Part shown: one piece after another, positions 1 to 8,289 of the stretch | Layout of the letters: each line of letters starts with the position of its first letter | How positions within the stretch are numbered: the stretch's first letter is position 1 | Assembly: GCA_945787845.1 (NCBI GenBank) | Contig: CALZJH010000005.1 | Location: forward strand, 124,001 to 188,000 | Reading direction: 5' to 3' | Length of the DNA stretch: 64,000 nt | From: an uncultured Woeseiaceae bacterium | GTDB taxonomy: Bacteria; Pseudomonadota; Gammaproteobacteria; Steroidobacterales; Woeseiaceae | Translations under genes and position numbers: made by a program | Notes under the pieces: model-generated | Databases searched by the model: none | What the model was told of the DNA's origin: nothing | The model's input: only the letters and a program-made list of their open reading frames with translations

Positions 1-2
1 AG

Positions 3-176
3 AACCACGGCTACTTCATGGCTGACCTGGCCATTCGCCGTCACGCACGGCACCTCGGCGACCTTGAGACGGCCTTTCGCGTGCCGCATCGCGATGTGCT
101 CGACGAGCAGACGGTGCTCGCGGCGCTGCGCGTCAGTCACAGTCGCCTGCACTTCTGGAGCCGCTGGGCCGACTGA
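3..176 (+). CDS. C-terminal fragment of an unidentified protein
   Basis: An open frame enters from the left edge and ends at TGA 174-176, giving 57 residues. The fragment is rich in Arg and His (ending HFWSRWAD) with no motif I recognise. It may be the tail of an enzyme, but no family call is possible. It converges on the small gene on the minus strand, whose stop lies 5 nt downstream. The frame is open over its whole visible length, and nothing else plausible occupies this stretch. Confidence 0.5.
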   Translation, partial: NHGYFMADLAIRRHARHLGDLETAFRVPHRDVLDEQTVLAALRVSHSRLHFWSRWAD

Positions 177-180
177 GCAC

Positions 181-384
181 CTAGGCGTCGTCGCCGAGCT
201 TGAGTACACAATGGGACCCGGTGCGATTGTAAGGATCGCTTCCGAAGTCATCGTTTTCATCGATTTCCAGCGTCACAATTTCCGGGGCAGGCGGCTTCGT
301 GCTGGCAACCCTGTCGTAGCCGCGAACGGCGGGCCTTACAGGTGCTTTCTGCAGCTTGCTGCTTGTCGTGTTGTCACTAGACAT
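181..384 (-). CDS. small hypothetical protein (67 aa)
   Basis: Unrecognised small, soluble, probably disordered protein. It has a Ser/Thr/Lys/Pro-rich N-terminal half and an acidic C-terminal half (EIDENDDFGSDPYNRTG). There is no signal peptide or membrane segment. The ATG at 384 is preferred over the upstream in-frame ATG at 417 because an AAGGG ribosome binding site lies 8 nt before it. The DPYN-T-G tail pattern looks like a conserved short motif, but I cannot name the family. It appears monocistronic, with the acyltransferase gene farther upstream on the same strand ending at 523. Confidence 0.5.
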   Translation of the reverse strand: MSSDNTTSSKLQKAPVRPAVRGYDRVASTKPPAPEIVTLEIDENDDFGSDPYNRTGSHCVLKLGDDA

Positions 385-491
385 AATCTCATCCCTTAGA
401 TGTTCCCCACGCTTCAATACTAGGAAATGATGAGACGGCAGTGAACGTCGCCCGTCGGACGAGAGAGACCGCTTGTCAGAGTTTCACCGTT

Positions 492-509
492 GGTCGGAAG
501 AATCCGACC
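492..509. other. perfect 6-bp inverted repeat between two minus-strand genes
   Basis: GGTCGG, a 6-nt spacer, then CCGACC lie just downstream of the acyltransferase stop (523, minus strand). Neither strand has a following T-run, so it is not a canonical intrinsic terminator. It could be a weak terminator or an mRNA 3' stabilising hairpin. Confidence 0.3.
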
Positions 510-522
510 GCTCGTCGGGAAC

Positions 523-1818
523 CTACCTGGTCAACAGGCCGCTGGTGGCGGCGCCGGCAACGACCAGCACGAATGCACCGACACCAAAACCTGCGATCGG
601 TGCGCCGCCGAATCCCCACATGGCAAGCAAAGCTATGCCGAGGCACGTCATGATGGCGCCGACAACCTGTCTGGCCCCGGACGGCACCGGGCTTTCGGGA
701 TTACGCGAGCGCCGCTCCAGCGGCGACAACGCCAGCGCCGCCGGGATCAACAGCAGTATGAGTACGCCAATCCAGAGAGGCCGGGTCAGCCACCAGTCCG
801 CCGTGCCAGGCTCGATGTGAAAGCCGAAACCGCCGGAGAGGTAGAGCACCGACCCGAAGATCACCATGATCGTAATGTGCCAGAGATAGACGGTCATGAT
901 CATACTGTTGATCAGTACCGTCGCAGTCCACAAGCGCAGGCTCGAAAGCGCTTTCCTCATTGGCCCCTCGAGCGCGAGTAACAGTCCGAACTGGAACATG
1001 CCGAGCGCCAGCAACGTAATTTTCGGTGGCAAGGTATTGCTTAGTCCCTCATCGGGAGAACCAACCATCGCAAGGGGATAGGGCCCCCATCGAACCAGCG
1101 TATACAAGGTGCCGAAGCCGAGCGCGGAATAAACAAGCAGCTTGGTGATGCTACCCATGCGCCCGTCCCGCCACGCAAAACCCAGCTGGTGCACGGCCAG
1201 CCAGACCCAGACGTAGTTGGTCCAGCCTGGCCAGCGAATGTCGGCTGCAAAGAACAGGACGTCGACGATGACGGCAACCGATGCGAGCGCCCAGAATGAC
1301 AGGAATCCATACCGCCGCCAGAACTTGTATGCGACCGGCGCCAACAGCGCGAGCGTAATGTAGATGGAGAGAAACCACGTCGGTATGAGCGCCGCCTGCG
1401 AGGTGTAGACAATGACACCTTTGGTCACGCCCATGAGTTTCATCACACCCGCGACGCCCGCCCATGTGACGATCAAAACCAGCAAGGGTGTGACAAGTCG
1501 GTGCAGGCGCGCCGCGAGCCAGTCGGCGTAACCCTGCCCCTTGCGCTTTGCGCTCTCGAGTGACACCGCGTTCGAGTAGCCGCCGACGATAAAGAAGATC
1601 GGCATGACCTGGAACAGCCAGGTGAGCCATTGTGTTTGTGGGTGCGACTTCAGCAAGTGGCCCGGAGTGAGTTGGCCATCCACGTACCACGCAGTGGCAA
1701 TCAACCAGTGTCCGATGACGACGAAGATAATGGACAGAGCCCGCAGGAAATCAACGTAACGATTTCTCTCTGGCGGGGTCCTGGACGCCATGTCACTCGC
1801 TATGGCCCAGATTTTCAT
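523..1818 (-). CDS. acyltransferase 3 family membrane protein
   Basis: Multi-pass inner-membrane acyltransferase of the acyltransferase-3 type (PF01757), which moves acyl groups such as acetyl onto envelope glycans or other cell-surface acceptors. The N-terminus has the typical RYVDFLRALSI...GHW pattern, in which the Arg and His are the usual conserved residues. About ten hydrophobic segments follow, including a late LWHI motif. Length is 431 aa. The ATG at 1818 follows GAGGGAGAG, so it is preferred over the TTG at 1836 six codons upstream. The substrate cannot be told from the sequence. It is divergent from the phospholipase-D-like gene, with only 57 nt between them for both promoters. Confidence 0.85.
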   Translation of the reverse strand: MKIWAIASDMASRTPPERNRYVDFLRALSIIFVVIGHWLIATAWYVDGQLTPGHLLKSHPQTQWLTWLFQVMPIFFIVGGYSNAVSLESAKRKGQGYADWLAARLHRLVTPLLVLIVTWAGVAGVMKLMGVTKGVIVYTSQAALIPTWFLSIYITLALLAPVAYKFWRRYGFLSFWALASVAVIVDVLFFAADIRWPGWTNYVWVWLAVHQLGFAWRDGRMGSITKLLVYSALGFGTLYTLVRWGPYPLAMVGSPDEGLSNTLPPKITLLALGMFQFGLLLALEGPMRKALSSLRLWTATVLINSMIMTVYLWHITIMVIFGSVLYLSGGFGFHIEPGTADWWLTRPLWIGVLILLLIPAALALSPLERRSRNPESPVPSGARQVVGAIMTCLGIALLAMWGFGGAPIAGFGVGAFVLVVAGAATSGLLTR

Positions 1819-1875
1819 TGGCTCTCCCTCGTCCAAAAAATTTCCGTTTGCACCATAACACTATAGGATAGCTTT

Positions 1876-3372
1876 ATGCGCAGATACCGGAGCAACCTGG
1901 CGGCTCTATTACTGGCGGTTCTTTCGTTGTGTACACAGGCCGCGGCGCAAACCCTGCCCGCGTGGCTTACCACGAATTGTCCCGAGTGCGCAGCACGCAT
2001 GGCCGACAAAACCGGCGTCTACATTCTGGAGAAAGGGGAAGAATCCCTGCTTGGGCGTGCGTGGCTTACGCAAAACGCCACGCAAACGATCGACGTCCAG
2101 TACTTCATCTGGAGCAGCGACAATATCGGCACGCTGGCGGCTGAGCAGCTGCTGAGCGCGGCGGAGCGCGGTGTGCGTGTCCGCGTGCTCGTGGACGACA
2201 CGCTTGTCGATGCCGAGGACAAGACCCTGCTGCTCCTGTCGGCACATCCGAATGCCCACATTCGGATTTACAATCCCAACCTTCGGGTCGGCGTGAACTT
2301 CTGGGAACGCATGGGCAACGCGTTTACGAAGTTTCGCGACGTGAACCAGCGGATGCACGACAAGACGGCGATATTCGACAACGCCGCGGGCATCACGGGC
2401 GGCCGTAACATGGCCGACGAATATTTCGATTTCGATCACGAGTACAACTTCCGGGATCGCGACGTGTTGTTACTCGGGCCCGCCGTCGCGGACATGACCG
2501 ATAATTTCGAGGAGTTCTGGGACAGCGAGTTTGCACATCCCGTGGAGGTGCTGCTCGAAGACATCGGCCGCGAAATCACGGCGATGGACATTGACGAGAA
2601 ATCGCGCGAACTGCATGCGTATGCATCCGACCCGAAGAACTTCAAACCCCAGATTCGCCAGGCCATTACACTCGCACCCGGCAAGTTTCCATCGATAGTC
2701 GACGCCATGTCATGGGAAGACGTGTCGTTCATAAGCGATATCCCGGGCAAGAATTCGGGAGAACATGGCCTGGGCGGTGGCGGCGAGTCGACGCAACAGC
2801 TGATCGACGCCGTGAGAAATGCGAAGTCCTCTATCCTGATCCAGTCGCCCTACCTCGTTATGCCCGAGGGCGGCATCGAGCTGTTCAAGGAACTTGTCGA
2901 CCGGGGCGTGCGCATACGAATCTCGACCAACTCCCTGGCGTCAACCGACAACATCCAGGCTTTCAGCGGCTATCACGGCCAGCGCAAAGCGCTGCTCAAG
3001 GCCGGCGTCGAACTGTATGAGTTCAAACCCTATCCTGCGATCAGGGATGAACTCATTGAGCGTTTTCCGGATCTCGCTGTACGCAATCCGGTGTTCGCCA
3101 TACACGCGAAGAGCATGGTCATCGATGACAAGGCGGTATTCATTGGCACGTTCAATCTCGACCCGCGCTCGGCCAACCTCAACACCGAGGTCGGCATGCT
3201 GGCCGACAGTATCGAGCTCGCACTGCAGCTGACCACCAGCATCGAGCACGACATCGATCCGGCGAACAGCTGGCAAACGACGCTCGAGTTCAACCCAGAC
3301 ATGGCCGTAAGCCGGTTCAAGCGCCTGCGTGTATGGCTGAACCGGGCGTTGCCCCTGGAGCCAGTGCTTTAG
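1876..3372 (+). CDS. secreted phospholipase D family protein (cardiolipin synthase-like)
   Basis: A 498-aa protein with a cleavable signal peptide (hydrophobic residues 8-22, then AAAQT). It has two HKD motifs: H161-D-K-x4-D followed by GGRN, and H410-A-K-x4-D followed by GTFNLDPRS. These paired HxK(x4)D motifs form the single active site of PLD enzymes. The arrangement resembles cardiolipin synthase C-type or periplasmic PLD-like proteins acting on phospholipid headgroups. The signal peptide suggests action on the periplasmic face of the membrane. The start is supported by AGGA 7 nt before the ATG. It converges on the DUF6265 gene. A phosphodiesterase/nuclease activity cannot be excluded. 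Confidence 0.85.
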   Translation: MRRYRSNLAALLLAVLSLCTQAAAQTLPAWLTTNCPECAARMADKTGVYILEKGEESLLGRAWLTQNATQTIDVQYFIWSSDNIGTLAAEQLLSAAERGVRVRVLVDDTLVDAEDKTLLLLSAHPNAHIRIYNPNLRVGVNFWERMGNAFTKFRDVNQRMHDKTAIFDNAAGITGGRNMADEYFDFDHEYNFRDRDVLLLGPAVADMTDNFEEFWDSEFAHPVEVLLEDIGREITAMDIDEKSRELHAYASDPKNFKPQIRQAITLAPGKFPSIVDAMSWEDVSFISDIPGKNSGEHGLGGGGESTQQLIDAVRNAKSSILIQSPYLVMPEGGIELFKELVDRGVRIRISTNSLASTDNIQAFSGYHGQRKALLKAGVELYEFKPYPAIRDELIERFPDLAVRNPVFAIHAKSMVIDDKAVFIGTFNLDPRSANLNTEVGMLADSIELALQLTTSIEHDIDPANSWQTTLEFNPDMAVSRFKRLRVWLNRALPLEPVL

Positions 3373-3387
3373 TTGACCGCTGGATGA

Positions 3388-3912
3388 CTATTTGCTGCGC
3401 CGGTATACGAGCTTCTCTTCCCACACCTTGTCCTGGTTGTGCATCGCTATATAGGCGTGAATTTCGTCGTCGCTGACTTGATAGAAGCTCAGCCCCGAAA
3501 AATGGACGACGCCGGATCCAACCCCGACCAGGCGGAAATGCACGTAATCGGCTTTCTCTTCCCAGGCCGTGAATTCGGACGTGAAATGCTTGACCTTGAG
3601 GCTGAGCGATCCTTCCTCTTCGACGAGCAGCAACAACTCGTAGAAATTGACCTTGCCATCGTTGATGAGCTTGAACATGCCCACCATGCTGCCTACCGAT
3701 GCCGGATTCCAGGCCTGCTCGAAGGTCCCGCCAAACGCTTCGCCGGACCATGAACCGACCATCCATGCGACATCGTCGAGTGATGCCGGGACCCGCGTGT
3801 CCGGGTCATCGAGCTTGTAAGTGTGTTCAGTCTTAACCGACTGGGCCATCGCCGCGCTGCCAAGCAGCAACGCAGATAAAACCACCATCAGCCTGAGAGT
3901 ATTTCTTGTCAT
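3388..3912 (-). CDS. DUF6265-like exported protein
   Basis: A 174-aa protein with a signal peptide (residues 1-23, ending AMAQ). The core begins VAWMVGSWSGEAFGGTFEQ, followed by alternating beta-strand patterns (FYELLLLVEEEGSL; YVHFRLVGV) like the DUF6265 domain, a small lipocalin-like beta-barrel of unknown function. It is the last gene of a three-gene operon: its ATG overlaps the methyltransferase stop by 4 nt (ATGA). The role is unknown. Operon membership hints only at co-regulation with the methyltransferase and deacetylase. Confidence 0.75.
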   Translation of the reverse strand: MTRNTLRLMVVLSALLLGSAAMAQSVKTEHTYKLDDPDTRVPASLDDVAWMVGSWSGEAFGGTFEQAWNPASVGSMVGMFKLINDGKVNFYELLLLVEEEGSLSLKVKHFTSEFTAWEEKADYVHFRLVGVGSGVVHFSGLSFYQVSDDEIHAYIAMHNQDKVWEEKLVYRRSK

Positions 3913-4532
3913 GACGTTATCCAGACAACTTCGTGAATGACCTCGAGCCCTGCCTCGAGGAACTTGGGCGGCGCATTTTCAGTGTCGTCGATCACCGCAT
4001 GGCGCAGCAGGCGCGGCCAATGGCCGGTTACCTCCTCTGAAACCAGCGAAAACGGCGGACCATCGCAAACGGCCTGATCGTATTCGACTGTAATGACCAG
4101 TTGCGCCGCGTTATCCGCGAGCAACGACGAGGTATGCCGCGCATAGCGTGACCGCAAATCGGTCTGCAGCGCGATGAGCGCGCCGCGATCGTAGTGCGCG
4201 TCGAACGGTCCGTCGGTGAAGTTGAAATAGTCCCCACAGTACAGAGTGATTTGACGCCCCATGGCACGATATCCCGGCAGGCTGCCATCGACAGACTCGT
4301 ACTCGAGCCCATTCTCCTCGAAGAAGTCCAGGACAGCAATTTCGGACAACTCGACACCAACCACTTCGTTGCCCCGCTCTTCCAGCCACAGGAGGTCAAC
4401 GGTCTTGCCACACATCGGCACGAGCACGCGCCTGCCCGACCATTTCCAGTGCGCCTGCAAATTGCGGTTGCCAGACGGCTCATGCCATCCGGTTCGGCCT
4501 TCCTGCCAACGTTCTATCCACGATTCGTTCAT
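3909..4532 (-). CDS. tpm: thiopurine S-methyltransferase
   Basis: A SAM-dependent methyltransferase of 207 aa, close to the bacterial Tpm length. It has the family hallmarks W-x-x-RW-x-EGRTGWHE at the N-terminus, then VLVPMCGKTVDLLWL and VVGVELSEIAVLDFFEE for SAM binding. Bacterial Tpm methylates thiol, selenium or tellurium compounds; the natural substrate here is unknown. The ATG at 4532 lies 1 nt after the deacetylase stop and its own stop overlaps the next ATG, so translation is coupled. A longer frame extends upstream to 4646, but the conserved N-terminal MNESWIERW block and the gene order favour 4532. Confidence 0.9.
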   Translation of the reverse strand: MNESWIERWQEGRTGWHEPSGNRNLQAHWKWSGRRVLVPMCGKTVDLLWLEERGNEVVGVELSEIAVLDFFEENGLEYESVDGSLPGYRAMGRQITLYCGDYFNFTDGPFDAHYDRGALIALQTDLRSRYARHTSSLLADNAAQLVITVEYDQAVCDGPPFSLVSEEVTGHWPRLLRHAVIDDTENAPPKFLEAGLEVIHEVVWITS

Positions 4533-4533
4533 G

Positions 4534-5463
4534 TTAAGCGTGTAAATCCATGAGCACGCGGATGTGCGATTCGACGCAGCGCGCGAGACTTTTGAGTTCG
4601 TAGCCGCCTTCCAGCACCGAAACGACCCGGCCGGACGCCGACGCATTCGCGATGTCCATAATCCGTTCCGACACCCAACGGAAGTCGGCGTCGGTTAACG
4701 CAACGTGCGACATGTCGTCGTCGCGATGCGCGTCGAAGCCGGCCGAGATAAAAACCAGCTGCGGCTCGAACGCGGTCAATGCCGGCAACCAGTGATCGGT
4801 GACCGCGGCCCGAAACTCGTCGCTCTTCGCGGTCGCCTCCAGCGGTACGCAGATACGATTCGGCGTGTTTTCCCGCAGCGGCGTAAACGGATAGAACGGG
4901 TGCTGAAACGTGGAGCAGAAGAGTACCCGGTCTTCGTGCTCGAAGATCTCCTCCGTGCCATTGCCGTGATGCACGTCGAAGTCCACGATCGCGACTTTTT
5001 CGAGGCCGTGCGCGGCCAGCGCGTGCGCGGCGCCCACGGCGATATTGTCGAAAATACAGAACCCCATCGACTGGGTGCTTTCGGCGTGATGCCCGGGTGG
5101 CCGAACGCCGCAGAATGCCGACTCCAATTCGCCGGCCATGACAAGGTCGACCGCCGCTATGACCGCTCCGGCCGCGCGATAAGCAGCTTCGAGCGACCCG
5201 GGGCCGACGACGGTATCGGGATCGAGCCGCGCGTAGCCGGTTTCCGGGATCGCAGCGCGGATCGCATCGATATAGCCCTGCGGGTGTACGCGCAGGAGCT
5301 GCTCGTCGCTGACGCGCGGGGCATCGACATAGCGCAGGATGCTGTCGAGACCGCTCTCAACGAAGCGGTCCTCGATCGCAAACAGCCGCGATGGGCTCTC
5401 CGGGTGTCCGGGGCCCGTGTCGTGGCCGCGACAGGCCGGGTGCGTGATGTACGCGGTTCGCAC
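4534..5463 (-). CDS. histone deacetylase family protein
   Basis: A 309-aa class II-type zinc deacetylase (arginase/deacetylase fold). The catalytic pair H125-H126 lies in RPPGHHAE. Zinc ligands D163 and H165 lie in DFDVHHGNGT, and D244 in SAGFDAH. A GGY near residues 286-288 positions the transition state. Bacterial members act on acetylated lysines, acetylpolyamines or other small amides. It is first in an operon with tpm and the DUF6265 gene. It is transcribed away from a PatZ-type protein acetyltransferase across an 81-nt shared intergenic region, so a role as counter-enzyme to acetylation is a natural inference but is not shown by the sequence. Confidence 0.92.
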   Translation of the reverse strand: MRTAYITHPACRGHDTGPGHPESPSRLFAIEDRFVESGLDSILRYVDAPRVSDEQLLRVHPQGYIDAIRAAIPETGYARLDPDTVVGPGSLEAAYRAAGAVIAAVDLVMAGELESAFCGVRPPGHHAESTQSMGFCIFDNIAVGAAHALAAHGLEKVAIVDFDVHHGNGTEEIFEHEDRVLFCSTFQHPFYPFTPLRENTPNRICVPLEATAKSDEFRAAVTDHWLPALTAFEPQLVFISAGFDAHRDDDMSHVALTDADFRWVSERIMDIANASASGRVVSVLEGGYELKSLARCVESHIRVLMDLHA

Positions 5464-5494
5464 GTGGTTCTCCCTAATAGTCTGTGCTTGCCAA

Positions 5495-5516
5495 TGCAGT
5501 GTAAAAGGTCACTGCA
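5495..5516. promoter_or_regulatory. inverted repeat in the shared deacetylase/acetyltransferase promoter region
   Basis: TGCAGTG, an 8-nt spacer, then CACTGCA form a perfect 7-bp dyad. It lies midway between the divergent deacetylase start (5463) and the acetyltransferase GTG (5545). The position suits an operator for a dimeric regulator controlling both directions, but this is unproven. Confidence 0.35.
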
Positions 5517-5544
5517 ATTAAAGGAATCTAGCGCAGGATTTGCC

Positions 5545-8241
5545 GTGAATACTCATTATCTCGCCCCCCTGTTCACACCCGGGAGCATCATCCTCTTTGG
5601 CGCCAGCGATCGCGAAGACTCGGTCGGCGGCATTGTCTTCAAGAATTTGCTGAGTTCGGGCTTCGAGGGCCCTATCTACGCGGTGAATCCCAAGCGAGAC
5701 GTGATCCAGGGACAGCCTGCTTTCAAGTCGCTGGAAGAGATCGACGGCTCCATTGATCTCGCCGTGGTCGCGACGCCGGCGACAAGCATTCCGGCGATTG
5801 TCGAGGCCTGTGGGGAGCGTGGCATCAGGATGATGCTCATCCTGTCGGCGGGTTTCCGCGAAATCGGTCCTGAGGGCAGGCATCTCGAGGATCAGGTAAC
5901 GCAGATGGCGAGCCGCTACGGCATCCGCCTCATGGGCCCTAACTGCCTCGGCATTATTCGCCCCGACATCGGTCTCAACGCCACGTTTGGCAACAACAAT
6001 GCGGTGCCGGGCAACCTGGCGCTTGTTTCTCAGTCCGGGGCCATCTGCACCGCCATTCTCGACTGGGCGGCCCAGAACGAGATCGGCTTCTCGACGGTCG
6101 TTTCGACCGGCATCGCGGCGGACCTCGATTTCGGGGACTATCTCGACTACCTGGTCACGGACCCCAAGACGAAGGCCATCCTCCTCTATATAGAGGGTGT
6201 TTACGATTCCCGGCGCTTCATGAGCAGCCTGCGCGCGGCAGCGCGCATCAAGCCCGTGATCGCGCTGAAGGTGGGGCGGCACGCCGCCGGTGCCGAGGCC
6301 TCAGCATCGCATACCGGTGCGCTCGTCGGCAGCGACGATACATTTTCGGCCGCGCTGTCCCGTTCGGGTGTGCTGCGGGTCGACACCATCGGCCAGCTAT
6401 TCTCGGCCGCACGGGCGTTGTCGTCCAGCCATCACCGGCGGCGCTCGGAACACCTCGTCATCATCACCAATGGCGGTGGGCCCGGCGTCATGGCCGCGGA
6501 CCGCGCTGTCGACCAGGGCATCGAGCTGAGCACACTTTCCGACGGAACCATGGCAAAGCTCAACGAGGTTCTGCCATCGGTGTGGTCACACAGCAACCCC
6601 GTGGATTTGATCGGTGACGCGCCTCCCGAGCGCTACAAACAAACGCTCGACATCTGCCTTGCGGATCCGGACATCGACGGCGCCGTCGTCATTCTCACGC
6701 CACAGGCAATGACGCGGCCGACGGAGGTTGCCCAGGCTGTGATCGAGGCTGCCGAGAAAAGCGACAAGCCCGTCATGACGAGCTGGATGGGCGGCGCGCA
6801 GATCGCAGAGGCCCGCAAGCTCTTCAATGCGGCCCGCCTGCCCAACTACACGACACTCGAAAATGCGATTGATGCGTTTTCCTATCTTGCCCGCTACAAC
6901 CGTAATCAACGCATGCTGTTGCAGACGCCCGGGCGGCTGAGCACGGGCAAGGTAGCGCCCGACGTTGACGGCGCGCGCCTGATCATCGAGGCGGTCCTCA
7001 ACGAACAACGCCACACGCTGACCGAGCCCGAGTCCATGGCCGTGCTGAATGCGTTCCACATCCCGACGGTTCGCAACGGTGTTGCGCGTTCCGCGAACGA
7101 GGCATTGATCGTCGCCGAGTCAATTGGCTTCCCGGTCGCAATGAAAATCCTGTCGACAGATATTTCGCACAAATCGGATGCGGGCGGTGTAAGGCTCAAC
7201 ATCAACTCGGCGCACGAAGTACGCAGCGTGTACCGGCAGATTGTTGACGAGGTGCAGAGCAAGGTGCCGGGCGCCACTATCGACGGCGTAACCATCGAGA
7301 AGATGTACCGCAGCTCCAACGGCCGCGAACTCATGATCGGCATTATTCGCGACCCGGTGTTCGGACCGGTCATCAGCTTCGGCAGCGGCGGGACGACGGT
7401 CGAGATCATGGGCGACTCGGTTATCTCACTGCCACCGCTCAACCATCGCCTGGCTATGGACCTGATCAACCAGACACGTGTGTCGAAGATGCTCGGTGAC
7501 TTCCGCAACATGCCGGCGGTTGACCTCGATCAGCTCGTCGACGTGCTTCTGAGCATCTCTGGAATGGCGTGCGAGCTGCCGTGGGTTCGGGAGATGGACA
7601 TCAATCCGCTGATCATCGACGACCAGGGAATCGTTGCCGTGGATGCGCGCATCATGGTCGAGTTTCCGAAGCCATCCACCGATCCGTACCACCACCTGGC
7701 GATACACCCTTACCCGGCCCACCTCGTGAAAAAGGTCCAGCTGAACGACGGCACCGACATTGTCATACGCCCGATTCGGCCCGAAGACGCCGAGAGCGAA
7801 GCGAAGTTCGTGCGAGAGCTGTCGAAGGAATCGAAGTATTTCCGTTTCATGAATTCCATTCATGAACTCAGCCAGGAAATGCTGGTGCGGTTTACGCAGA
7901 TCGACTATCACAATGAAATGGCCCTGACCGCCGTGCGGCAGACGCCCGAAGGAGACGAGCAGATCGGGGTCGCGCGGTACTCGACCAACCTGGACAAGCG
8001 AAGCTGCGAATTTGCTCTCGTGGTGTCGGATCAATGGCACGGCAAAGGTATTGCACACCACCTGATGCGCAACCTGATGGAGGTCGCGCGGGACCGTGAG
8101 CTCGAGGTCATGGAAGGCCAGGTTCTCAACGAGAACAAGAGGATGCTCGAACTTATGGCGTCCCTGGGCTTCGAGATCGAGATCGACCCGGAGGACCGGG
8201 CCATCCGGCACGTGGTGGCGCAGCTGCACGGCCCAGGCTGA
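5545..8241 (+). CDS. PatZ/YfiQ-like protein lysine acetyltransferase (NDP-forming acyl-CoA synthetase fused to GNAT)
   Basis: An 898-aa protein with two parts. Residues 1-700 match the NDP-forming acyl-CoA synthetase architecture: CoA-binding Rossmann domain with IILFGASDR, ligase domains containing SASHTGALVG, and an ATP-grasp segment FPVAMKILSTDISHKSDAGG. The last ~150 residues are a GNAT acetyltransferase starting IRPIRPEDAESEA. In E. coli and Salmonella this protein acetylates lysines, including that of acetyl-CoA synthetase. The frame is open upstream to 4705, but that part is antisense to the deacetylase. The GTG at 5545, with AGGA 6 nt upstream, gives the family length and a sensible N-terminus. 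Confidence 0.9.
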   Translation: MNTHYLAPLFTPGSIILFGASDREDSVGGIVFKNLLSSGFEGPIYAVNPKRDVIQGQPAFKSLEEIDGSIDLAVVATPATSIPAIVEACGERGIRMMLILSAGFREIGPEGRHLEDQVTQMASRYGIRLMGPNCLGIIRPDIGLNATFGNNNAVPGNLALVSQSGAICTAILDWAAQNEIGFSTVVSTGIAADLDFGDYLDYLVTDPKTKAILLYIEGVYDSRRFMSSLRAAARIKPVIALKVGRHAAGAEASASHTGALVGSDDTFSAALSRSGVLRVDTIGQLFSAARALSSSHHRRRSEHLVIITNGGGPGVMAADRAVDQGIELSTLSDGTMAKLNEVLPSVWSHSNPVDLIGDAPPERYKQTLDICLADPDIDGAVVILTPQAMTRPTEVAQAVIEAAEKSDKPVMTSWMGGAQIAEARKLFNAARLPNYTTLENAIDAFSYLARYNRNQRMLLQTPGRLSTGKVAPDVDGARLIIEAVLNEQRHTLTEPESMAVLNAFHIPTVRNGVARSANEALIVAESIGFPVAMKILSTDISHKSDAGGVRLNINSAHEVRSVYRQIVDEVQSKVPGATIDGVTIEKMYRSSNGRELMIGIIRDPVFGPVISFGSGGTTVEIMGDSVISLPPLNHRLAMDLINQTRVSKMLGDFRNMPAVDLDQLVDVLLSISGMACELPWVREMDINPLIIDDQGIVAVDARIMVEFPKPSTDPYHHLAIHPYPAHLVKKVQLNDGTDIVIRPIRPEDAESEAKFVRELSKESKYFRFMNSIHELSQEMLVRFTQIDYHNEMALTAVRQTPEGDEQIGVARYSTNLDKRSCEFALVVSDQWHGKGIAHHLMRNLMEVARDRELEVMEGQVLNENKRMLELMASLGFEIEIDPEDRAIRHVVAQLHGPG

Positions 8242-8289
8242 GCCCGCTGGCCGATTGACGGCATCGATGCGGCTCAATAAGCTGCGTCG

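Noticed and set aside
4705-5544. N-terminal extension of the acetyltransferase frame
   Set aside because: Antisense to the deacetylase and far longer than the family; GTG 5545 gives the normal length.
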